A program made the position numbers and the translations under genes. Below are positions 26,368-32,664 of a DNA stretch of 60,274 nucleotides, one piece after another. Numbering within the stretch: the stretch's first letter is position 1; each line of letters begins with the position of its first letter. This DNA comes from an uncultured Oscillospiraceae bacterium. Lineage in GTDB: Bacteria; Bacillota; Clostridia; Oscillospirales; JAAYXM01. The stretch is from contig CAKUEM010000006.1 of NCBI GenBank assembly GCA_934646115.1, positions 1 through 60,274 on the forward strand, written 5' to 3'. Under the pieces are notes generated by a model that saw only the letters and a list, made by a program, of their open reading frames with translations, was not told the DNA's origin and made no database searches.

Positions 26368-27336
26368 TTAATCTTCCTCCGCCGCGCGGATCGATATTTC
26401 TGCGCTTCGCAGGTGTTTTTCCCGGTTATTTTTGTCCAAAACAACCAATGCGCCGTCCGGGTCGATTCGAAGCGCCCGCGCGCGATGTGCAATCCCCTGC
26501 TCGATATAACAGATCTGCTTTCCCAGCAAAAACATCCGCTCTGCATATTCTGCCCGCGTATCCTCGCCGGACGCCGTAAGCGACAGCAGCTCATTCAAGA
26601 TCGCGGCGGCAATCTGCGCGCGCGACGCATCGCCCTGCGACACAGCGCCCGCAATGCCGCGCAGCTCCTGCGGGAATTCACTCGTCGTGACGTTGAGCCC
26701 GATGCCCACCACAACGCTTGCCGTGCATCTGCTCTCTAAATCAAATGCCGCCTCAGATAAAATGCCGCAAACCTTAAGCCCCTGCCAGAACACATCGTTG
26801 ACCCATTTGATCTGCGCCTCGACCCCAAGCGTTTGGCGCAGCGCGCGGCATACGGCGACCGCCGCCGTCATTGTCAGCCCCGCAGGTTCTGCCTTCATCT
26901 TCCCCGGGCGCAGGATCACGCTCAGATACAGCCCGCTTTTCGGGGGTGAATAAAAGCTTCGTCCGCGCCGTCCGCGTCCTGCGGTCTGCTGTTCTGCCAT
27001 AATCACGCTGCCATGCGGCGCGCCGTCCTCCGCCGCGATCTTCGCAGCGCGATTGGTTGAATCAATCGTTGGATACACCGTGATGGGAATGCCGCGCCAC
27101 TGCGGCGCAAGCGCCGCCTTAATATATTGCGGCGCAAGCACATCCGCCGCTGTGACCAGGCGATAGCCCGCGCGGTTTTTCGCCTCGATCTGAAATCCGT
27201 CCCGCCGCAGCTGCTCCACCGCTTTCCATATCGCCGTGCGTGAGACCGCAAGCGTCTCCGCCAGCCGCGCGCCCGACAGGCATGCGCCGTGCTGTGCCTC
27301 CAGCAGGGCAAGCACCTTGCCCGAAAGCTCTGTCAT
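26368..27336 (-). CDS. birA: Bifunctional biotin operon repressor / biotin-[acetyl-CoA-carboxylase] ligase
   Basis: 322 residues. An N-terminal winged helix (LAETLAVSRTAIWKAVEQLR) is followed by the ligase domain with the adenylate loop GRGRRGRSFYSP and the KWVNDV motif, then a small C-terminal SH3-like domain. It attaches biotin to carboxylase carrier proteins and, with the DNA-binding domain, can repress biotin genes; no such genes are in the window. Start: the open frame continues far upstream, but GGGAGGG sits 6 bases before the ATG at 27336 and a consensus promoter lies just beyond. Confidence 0.95.
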   Translation of the reverse strand: MTELSGKVLALLEAQHGACLSGARLAETLAVSRTAIWKAVEQLRRDGFQIEAKNRAGYRLVTAADVLAPQYIKAALAPQWRGIPITVYPTIDSTNRAAKIAAEDGAPHGSVIMAEQQTAGRGRRGRSFYSPPKSGLYLSVILRPGKMKAEPAGLTMTAAVAVCRALRQTLGVEAQIKWVNDVFWQGLKVCGILSEAAFDLESRCTASVVVGIGLNVTTSEFPQELRGIAGAVSQGDASRAQIAAAILNELLSLTASGEDTRAEYAERMFLLGKQICYIEQGIAHRARALRIDPDGALVVLDKNNREKHLRSAEISIRAAEED

Positions 27337-27357
27337 ACGATCCCTCCCGTCATGCTT

Positions 27358-27386
27358 ATTATAATCAGGGGAAAACGTGCTGTCAA
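27358..27386 (-). promoter_or_regulatory. Consensus sigma-A promoter of birA
   Basis: Minus strand TTGACA (27381-27386), 17-base spacer, TATAAT (27358-27363): perfect match in both boxes, 22 bases before the start codon. Confidence 0.9.
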
Positions 27387-27453
27387 TCCGGCGCGGGCGC
27401 GCATATTTCCCCTCTCCTGCGGAAAAATAGCAAAAAAGAAGGAGTGATGTTCT

Positions 27454-28746
27454 ATGACGCGCCGCACCCGTATTCGCATTCTCAGCTATCTCACCGCCGC
27501 ATTTTGCGCGCTGATCGCCTTTTCCGGCGTGCAGCTGCATCGCGCGCGGCATGCCGAGCGGCTTCTCGCCGCATCTTACGCCCGCGCGGAGAGCGAGCTT
27601 TGCGAGGAGCTCAACCAGCTGTCTTATACGCTGACAAAGGGACAGTATGTCACCTCGCCCGCGCTGTTTGGCGCGCTTTCCGCAGAAATCTTCAGCCGCA
27701 GCACCGCGGCCTCCGCCGCGCTCAGCCAGCTCCCCGCGGGCAACCAATGCCTTGAAAAAACCGCAAAATTCATTACGCAAACCGGCGACTACGCCTTTGC
27801 GCTCGGGCGCGCCGCCGCGCAGGGCAAGCTCCCCGAGGACGCCGCGCAAAATCTCGCTGCGCTCGCCGGAAATGCAGGACGGCTGGGCGCAGAGCTTTCG
27901 CGCACGCAGCTTGATACCGCATCGGGCGGAGCGGCGCTGAGCGACACATCTTTTTCTGAAACGCTTGAAAATATCGAGCAGGAGTTCCCGGCATATCCCA
28001 CGCTGATCTACGACGGTCCGTTTTCCGAGCATCTTGCCGATCGCCGCGCCGCCATGCTTGCCGGGAAGCCCGAGATCTCAAAGCAGGATGCACAACGGAT
28101 CGCCGCGAAATTCCTTGCGGTTTCAGAATCCTCTGTGACCTGCGACGACGCATCCGGCGGGAAGCTTCCCACCTACACCGCGCATTGCGGCGAAATCACG
28201 CTTAACATCACGCGTGCGGGCGGCGAGGTGCTGCTTTTGCTTTCAAACCGCGCGCTGGGCGCACCGAAGCTGTCCAACGAAGAGGCGCTGCACCGCGCGG
28301 AAGCGTTTCTCGCGGCGCATGGCTATTCCTCGCTGCGGCAGACGTATTTCCAGCGCTATTCCGGCACGCTGACCGTGAATTTTGCCGCGGTCACAGGCGA
28401 CGTGCTGCTCTATCCCGACCTGATCAAGCTGACCGTCGCGCTGGATACCGGCGAAATTGTGAATTTTGAAACAACCGGATATCTGATGAACCACCGCGCG
28501 CGCACGCTGCCCGAAACTCTGCTGCCGCAAAGCAATGTTCTTGCGAAAATTCCGAATACACTCACCGTCCGCGCGGTATCGCTTGCGCTCATTCCAACAG
28601 ACGGCGGGCAGGAGCGACTCACCTATGAGGTTACATGTCAAACCGCGCAAGCGCGCCATATTCTGCTGTATTTTGACGCGCAAACCGGCGAGGAGGTCCG
28701 CATTTTCATCCTGATTGAAAACGAAAGCGGCACGCTCACGATGTAA
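27454..28746 (+). CDS. ypeB: Germination protein YpeB
   Basis: 430 residues, close to the usual 450. One N-terminal membrane segment (residues about 9-25), a helical middle part, and a C-terminal half with repeated PepSY-like strands (ISKQDAQRIAAKFLAV; LSNEEALHRAEAFLAAHGY). YpeB is made in the forespore and is needed to localise and stabilise the cortex-lytic enzyme SleB. No sleB is adjacent, which is unusual since the two are often paired. AAGGAG lies 8 bases before the ATG. With SpoIIP it marks the host as a spore-former. Confidence 0.9.
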   Translation: MTRRTRIRILSYLTAAFCALIAFSGVQLHRARHAERLLAASYARAESELCEELNQLSYTLTKGQYVTSPALFGALSAEIFSRSTAASAALSQLPAGNQCLEKTAKFITQTGDYAFALGRAAAQGKLPEDAAQNLAALAGNAGRLGAELSRTQLDTASGGAALSDTSFSETLENIEQEFPAYPTLIYDGPFSEHLADRRAAMLAGKPEISKQDAQRIAAKFLAVSESSVTCDDASGGKLPTYTAHCGEITLNITRAGGEVLLLLSNRALGAPKLSNEEALHRAEAFLAAHGYSSLRQTYFQRYSGTLTVNFAAVTGDVLLYPDLIKLTVALDTGEIVNFETTGYLMNHRARTLPETLLPQSNVLAKIPNTLTVRAVSLALIPTDGGQERLTYEVTCQTAQARHILLYFDAQTGEEVRIFILIENESGTLTM

Positions 28747-28759
28747 TATGCCGCAAAAC

Positions 28760-28795
28760 GCGCCCAGCCGCCATGCAAGCAGCCGGGCGCATTTT
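28760..28795. terminator. Hairpin between ypeB and the oxidoreductase gene
   Basis: GCGCCC (28760-28765) with GGGCGC (28785-28790), extended inward by AGCC/GCC pairing with a bulge, followed by ATTTTATT. It serves the convergent gene pair. Confidence 0.7.
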
Positions 28796-28796
28796 A

Positions 28797-29858
28797 TTAT
28801 TCATATGTCACATCGACCCACGCGCCGCATTCCGCCGAGCGATAGATCGCAAGCACCAGATCGACCCCGCGCCGCGCACTGCGCGCCGGGATAAGCACCT
28901 CTTCCTCGCCCAGCACGGCGGAGATGAAATTAGAAACGATTTGGCAATGCCCCGCCATATCGATATTTTCCGGCGCAGAGCCGGAGCCTGCCACATCCGC
29001 CGCGCACTCCAGCGGGATCTGCTCTACATCGAAGTCGTCGTCTTTTTTATTTTTATAATACGTCGTGTTACCGTCGGCGTATAAAATGCTGCCGCGCTCG
29101 CATTCGATCCGGATCCGGTCGCCCTCCGGCCCGTTTTCCGGAATATAAGACAGCGTGGTTCCCATGATCACGCCCTGTGCGCCGTTTTCAAACGCAAGCA
29201 GCGCCGCCGCCGTATCCTCCACCTCAATCTCGCGCCCGAGCGCGCCGGTCTGCGCAACCACGCGCGCCACATCGCCGGTCAAATACATCATAAGATCAAT
29301 CGCGTGAATCCCCTGATTCATCAGGCAACCGCCGCCGTCATAGGCGCGCGTTCCCTTCCATTTCGAGCTGGTAAAGTAGCTGGGGCTGCGGTATCCGCGA
29401 TACTGACACTCAACGATCTTCATAGCGCCCAGCTCGCCGCTCTCCAAAAGCGCCTTCGCGCGCTGCGCGCCAACGCGCGTGCGGTTTGGGAACACGCAGC
29501 CGAGCGGAACTCCGCTCTCCTCCGCCGCACGAATCATTTCGGTCATGGCCGCGCTTTGGATATCGAGCGGCTTCTCACACAAAACGCCAACGCCGGCGCG
29601 CGCGAAATCCACCGCGCACGCGGCATGCAGCCCGCTCGGCGTGCAGATGCACACCATATCGAGCGGCTCATTCAATAACCGGTGATAATCGCCCACCAGT
29701 TTGGGCACATGGAATTTTTCTGCAAAGGCGCGCCCCTTTTCTTCATTCGTGCCATATGCCGCCGCAACTATCTCGGCGCGCCCGTCCATCGCGATCGCCT
29801 TTGCGTGGCTTTCTGCGATCATGCCGCAGCCGATGATCGCCACTCGGATTTTTTTCAT
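28797..29858 (-). CDS. Gfo/Idh/MocA-family NAD(P)-dependent oxidoreductase
   Basis: 353 residues. Rossmann start VAIIGCGMIAESHAKAI, the family EKP motif (CEKPLD near residue 95), and a C-terminal alpha/beta domain with GGGCLMNQGIHAIDLM. Members oxidise or reduce sugars, inositols or related polyols. The substrate is not readable from sequence. GGAGAG lies 5-6 bases before the ATG. It is monocistronic and divergent from rubrerythrin. Confidence 0.93.
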   Translation of the reverse strand: MKKIRVAIIGCGMIAESHAKAIAMDGRAEIVAAAYGTNEEKGRAFAEKFHVPKLVGDYHRLLNEPLDMVCICTPSGLHAACAVDFARAGVGVLCEKPLDIQSAAMTEMIRAAEESGVPLGCVFPNRTRVGAQRAKALLESGELGAMKIVECQYRGYRSPSYFTSSKWKGTRAYDGGGCLMNQGIHAIDLMMYLTGDVARVVAQTGALGREIEVEDTAAALLAFENGAQGVIMGTTLSYIPENGPEGDRIRIECERGSILYADGNTTYYKNKKDDDFDVEQIPLECAADVAGSGSAPENIDMAGHCQIVSNFISAVLGEEEVLIPARSARRGVDLVLAIYRSAECGAWVDVTYE

Positions 29859-29899
29859 TTTGCTCTCCTCGCATTTCTTAAAAATCTAATGTTGGCGCA

Positions 29900-29921
29900 T
29901 TGTGAATTGCACACTTCACAA
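29900..29921. promoter_or_regulatory. Inverted repeat TTGTGAA-N8-TTCACAA (operator candidate)
   Basis: Perfect 7-bp arms (29900-29906 and 29915-29921) with an 8-base gap. The right arm covers the -35 box of the rubrerythrin promoter. Arms equal those of the Rex half-site, but Rex sites have a 4-base gap, so the binding protein is open. Confidence 0.55.
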
Positions 29922-29943
29922 ATTACGCAGAATTTGTTATAAT
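29915..29943 (+). promoter_or_regulatory. Promoter of rubrerythrin
   Basis: TTCACA (29915-29920), 17-base spacer, TATAAT (29938-29943); start codon 47 bases downstream. Confidence 0.85.
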
Positions 29944-29990
29944 ATAAGAAGAATCATGCATATAAAAATAATATTCATGGAGGTTTTGTG

Positions 29991-30533
29991 ATGAAAGCGT
30001 TAAAAGGCAGCAAAACGGAAGCAAACCTGATGACGGCGTTTGCCGGCGAAAGTCAGGCGCGCAACAAGTATACCTATTATGCATCCAAAGCGAAAAAAGA
30101 AGGCTATGAGCAAATCGCGGCGCTCTTTACCGAAACCGCAAACAACGAAAAAGAGCATGCGAAAATCTGGTTCAAGCTCCTGCACGGCAACGATATGCCG
30201 GACACGATCGCCAATTTAAAAGACGCGGCAGCGGGCGAGAACTATGAATGGACCGATATGTACGCAACCTTTGAAAAAGAGGCGCGCGAAGAGGGATTCG
30301 ATCATATCGCCTATCTGTTCCGCGAGGTCGCGGCGATTGAAAAAGAGCACGAAGAGCGCTATCGCAAGCTGCTTGCCAACATAGAAAACGGCATCGTTTT
30401 CTCTCGCGAGGGCGATACGGTTTGGCAATGCGCAAACTGCGGTCATATCCATATCGGCAAAGCCGCGCCGGATATCTGCCCGGTCTGCGCGCACCCGAAG
30501 GCATACTTCCAAATCAAAGCGGAAAATTATTGA
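29991..30533 (+). CDS. Rubrerythrin
   Basis: 180 residues. N-terminal four-helix diiron domain with paired Glu motifs (AFAGESQARNKYTYYA, ETANNEKEHAKIW, EVAAIEKEHEERY) and a C-terminal rubredoxin-like Fe(SCys)4 site (CANCGHIH and CPVCAHPKAYF). It reduces hydrogen peroxide to water in anaerobes with electrons from rubredoxin or NADH. Start: GTG at 29988 is in frame, but GGAGG lies 7 bases before the ATG at 29991. The operator-like repeat over its promoter suggests stress or redox control. Confidence 0.97.
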   Translation: MKALKGSKTEANLMTAFAGESQARNKYTYYASKAKKEGYEQIAALFTETANNEKEHAKIWFKLLHGNDMPDTIANLKDAAAGENYEWTDMYATFEKEAREEGFDHIAYLFREVAAIEKEHEERYRKLLANIENGIVFSREGDTVWQCANCGHIHIGKAAPDICPVCAHPKAYFQIKAENY

Positions 30534-30541
30534 TCGGCAAG

Positions 30542-30568
30542 GCGGCTCTCTCCGGAGGGCCGCTTTTT
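30542..30568 (+). terminator. Terminator of rubrerythrin
   Basis: 8-bp stem GCGGCTCT with AGGGCCGC (one wobble), then TTTTT, 9 bases after the stop. Confidence 0.88.
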
Positions 30569-30573
30569 CCGCA

Positions 30574-31011
30574 TTAGATCATATAATTATTCGCGCCCCA
30601 CTCTTGCTCGCGCTCAAGCAGGTCCTGCAGCGTGATCCCATCTAAATATTCATTGATCACGCGATACAGCCCCTGCCACACCGGCAGCGTGGCGCATTCG
30701 CGGCTGCGCTCACACTGGTTGGGCGTCTGATTGAGGCAAGCGACCGGCGCAAGGCTTCCCTCCGTGACGCGGAGAATATCACCCACCGTGTAGCATTCCG
30801 GCGCTTTTGCGAGCTTATAGCCGCCCTGAAACCCGCGGTTTGTCTGCAAAAAATCTGTTTTATTTAAAATAGGAACAATCTGCTCTAAATATTTTTTCGA
30901 GATGCCTTGCCGCTTCGCGATGTCCTTCAGCGCGATGAATCCCTGATCCTTATGCTCCGCCAGGTCAAGCAGCATCCGCAGCGCATAGCGCCCCTTGGTT
31001 GAAATTTTCAT
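30574..31011 (-). CDS. Rrf2-family transcriptional regulator with three cysteines
   Basis: 145 residues. Winged helix at the N-terminus (STKGRYALRMLLDLAEHKDQG), with IAKRQGISKKYLEQIVPIL as the recognition region and the family stretch NRGFQGGYKLAKAP. Three cysteines (C-x7-C-x5-C, within CLNQTPNQCERSREC) are placed as in IscR/RsrR-like Fe-S-sensing members. Such proteins control Fe-S biogenesis, cysteine synthesis or redox genes; none of those lies next to it here, but it converges on rubrerythrin. Start: upstream ATGs (to 31218) overlap the promoter; GGGGAGG precedes the ATG at 31011. Confidence 0.92.
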   Translation of the reverse strand: MKISTKGRYALRMLLDLAEHKDQGFIALKDIAKRQGISKKYLEQIVPILNKTDFLQTNRGFQGGYKLAKAPECYTVGDILRVTEGSLAPVACLNQTPNQCERSRECATLPVWQGLYRVINEYLDGITLQDLLEREQEWGANNYMI

Positions 31012-31065
31012 TTCCGCTTCGCCTCCCCAGCCGCGCCCGCGCAGCGGCTGTTTTTTAATATTATA

Positions 31066-31094
31066 ATAATACCATATGTTTTGTAGGATTTCAA
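31066..31094 (-). promoter_or_regulatory. Promoter of the Rrf2 gene
   Basis: Minus strand TTGAAA (31089-31094), 17 bases, TATTAT (31066-31071); a second TATAAT lies just downstream. Confidence 0.65.
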
Positions 31095-31130
31095 GCGGCG
31101 TGATTTTTTTTAAAAAGCGCATTTTTGCTC

Positions 31131-31159
31131 TTGCGATCGTTTGGATAATGTGATATACT
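31131..31159 (+). promoter_or_regulatory. Promoter of tRNA-Val
   Basis: TTGCGA (31131-31136), 17 bases, TATACT (31154-31159), 52 bases before the tRNA. Confidence 0.65.
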
Positions 31160-31210
31160 ATATCCATTCCAGCGCAATCATGGGGTTTCTCCCTGCGCAG
31201 GTTTCTGTTT

Positions 31211-31287
31211 GGAGGCATAGCTCAGCTGGTTAGAGCGCTCGCTTCACATGCGAGAGGTCGCGGGTTCGAGTCCCTCTGTCTCCACCA
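31211..31287 (+). tRNA. tRNA-Val (anticodon CAC)
   Basis: 77 bases including encoded CCA. Acceptor GGAGGCA pairs with TGTCTCC (one wobble), D-stem GCTC/GAGC, anticodon stem CTCGC/GCGAG with loop TTCACAT giving CAC, T-loop TTCGAGT. One C-T mismatch in the T-stem. It reads GTG codons. Confidence 0.95.
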
Positions 31288-31288
31288 C

Positions 31289-31327
31289 CGCCGGAGCAAA
31301 GATTCTTTTGCTCCGGCGTTCTTTTTT
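31289..31327 (+). terminator. Terminator of tRNA-Val
   Basis: 12-bp stem (31289-31300 with 31307-31318), then TTCTTTTTT. Confidence 0.92.
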
Positions 31328-31382
31328 GCATTCGGGACGAGCCGCGCTCTGTTTTGCGGCGCAAAGCTTCTAAAATAAATAA

Positions 31383-31416
31383 ACCGCGGCGAAGCAGAAA
31401 AAATCGTTTCGCCGCG
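31383..31416 (-). terminator. Terminator of the second AraC gene
   Basis: 10-bp stem CCGCGGCGAA with TTCGCCGCGG, loop of 14 bases, followed on the minus strand by a T-rich stretch (TTTATTTATTTT); 17 bases after the stop. Confidence 0.82.
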
Positions 31417-31432
31417 GCTATTTTATTTTGCG

Positions 31433-32290
31433 CTACTTCTGCTCGGCAAAACGCTTGGCATACTGTTTTGGCGTTGTGCCGATGACTTTTTTAAACGTCG
31501 TGATGAAATGGCTGGTGTTTTCCATATGCACCGCCTCGCACGCCTGGCTCGCCGACGCGCCGTCGCGCAGCAGCTCGCACGCTTTCAGCACGCGCTGGAA
31601 ATTGATGTATTCATTCACCGTTCGCCCGGTCGACGCCTTAAAGATCCGGCAAAGGTGATATTTGCTGATGAAAAACTGCTGCGCAATGCGGTCAAGCGAC
31701 AGGTCTCCGTCCAGATTCGTGTTGATATATTTCAAAATCGGATGGATTTTCTGATGGCTGATCGAGCTGACATTCTGCCGCGTCTCGCCCGGCTTTTGAT
31801 ACGCCTTGTGCAAAAACAGCAGCAGCTCGATCAGCGCAACGCGCATCAGTGATTGGTCGCCATACTCCACCGGGCGGCGCCCGCGCGCAATCTCATGAAA
31901 CAGCACATTGACCCGCCGCATCTGGTCTGTATTCAGACTGCGCAGGTGCGAAAACCCGGGCGCGCGGCTCTGAAAGCATTGCGTCAGCTCGGTTTGCCCG
32001 GTCTCTGCAAATTTTATATACACCGGGTCAAACACCAGCGCCGCGCCCTGATATTCCTTCTCCTCCAGCGCGATGATTTTATAATACTCTGTGCTGCTCG
32101 CGATCACCACGTCGTTCTTCTGCGCCTCATACAGCCGATCGCCGATCAGCACATTCGCGCCCGCGCTGTAAAACACAAACACGAAATAATACTCATAAAA
32201 GTCATTCTGCTGGCGCACGCCGGAAAACCAGTTTTGAAACTGCTGGAAGCCATTGCAAATAATCGCGCTGTCAAGGCTCGCCTCAGCCAT
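31433..32290 (-). CDS. AraC-family transcriptional regulator
   Basis: 285 residues. The C-terminal double helix-turn-helix is clear (FFISKYHLCRIFKASTGRTV, then a second half ending GTTPKQYAKRF). The N-terminal half is a cupin-like ligand domain rich in Phe/Tyr. It is related in layout to the regulator at 7650-8531. It is divergent from the SLH surface-protein gene, with both promoters within 200 bases, so control of that gene is plausible but unproven. Start: in-frame ATG at 32350 lies in the promoter; AGGAGGAGG precedes the ATG at 32290. Confidence 0.92.
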   Translation of the reverse strand: MAEASLDSAIICNGFQQFQNWFSGVRQQNDFYEYYFVFVFYSAGANVLIGDRLYEAQKNDVVIASSTEYYKIIALEEKEYQGAALVFDPVYIKFAETGQTELTQCFQSRAPGFSHLRSLNTDQMRRVNVLFHEIARGRRPVEYGDQSLMRVALIELLLFLHKAYQKPGETRQNVSSISHQKIHPILKYINTNLDGDLSLDRIAQQFFISKYHLCRIFKASTGRTVNEYINFQRVLKACELLRDGASASQACEAVHMENTSHFITTFKKVIGTTPKQYAKRFAEQK

Positions 32291-32321
32291 GCTGTTTCCT
32301 CCTCCTTGCCCGTATAGCTTT

Positions 32322-32350
32322 ATTATACCAGACTGCGCACGAATTCTCAA
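32322..32350 (-). promoter_or_regulatory. Promoter of the second AraC gene
   Basis: Minus strand TTGAGA (32345-32350), 17-base spacer ending in TGG, TATAAT (32322-32327), an extended -10 promoter 31 bases before the start. Confidence 0.85.
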
Positions 32351-32487
32351 CCGCCGCGCGCGGTTGCGCCCGGGCGCTTATTCTTTGACACGCGGCGCGG
32401 TTCTATTTCTTCCTGCCAACGCCATACATTGTCTCTATATTTGGTTAAAACTTCTGTGGATTTTTGCTATTTTGCGCCTTGGGTGAA

Positions 32488-32516
32488 TTTACATTTTCTG
32501 TCTGCTGTGCTATAAT
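32488..32516 (+). promoter_or_regulatory. Promoter of the SLH surface-protein gene
   Basis: TTTACA (32488-32493), 17-base spacer ending in TGC, TATAAT (32511-32516). Transcription would begin near 32523, giving a leader of about 142 bases. Confidence 0.88.
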
Positions 32517-32526
32517 AATTTGATAG

Positions 32527-32625
32527 AACCGGAGCATCCTGCGGGGCGATTTCACAATGCTTCAAAGAGTGTCATCCTAAGCCTCTGCGCCTAAAAATTT
32601 CGCCCATGAGTCGCCGGGTTGGACT
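32527..32625 (+). promoter_or_regulatory. Structured leader, GEMM-I (cyclic dinucleotide) riboswitch-like
   Basis: Long-range pairs: AACCGG (32527-32532) with CCGGGTT (32614-32620, one bulge) and GGGCGA (32544-32549) with TCGCCC (32600-32605). Inside are a small hairpin GCTT-CAAA-GAGT and, near the 3' end, AGTC-GCCGGGTT-GGACT, which look like the tetraloop hairpin and receptor hairpin of c-di-GMP-I (GEMM) aptamers; AAGCCTC followed by GCGCCTAA also resembles the aptamer core. The usual core GGACGCAAAG and a GNRA loop are not conserved, so it would be a diverged variant. The two pairings that use CCGGGTT compete, which could be the switch. Alternative: unrelated leader structure. Confidence 0.45.
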
Positions 32626-32664
32626 AAATCACATGTACATATTTTAAAGGAGGCCTATATCATT

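Noticed and set aside
27337..28032. Upstream extension of the birA frame giving 554 residues
   Set aside because: It is antisense to ypeB, contains the birA promoter, and the ATG at 27336 has the ribosome site.
29900..29921. Calling the rubrerythrin repeat a Rex or Crp site
   Set aside because: Half-sites fit but spacing (8 between TTGTGAA and TTCACAA; 10 between TGTGA and TCACA) does not fit either protein.
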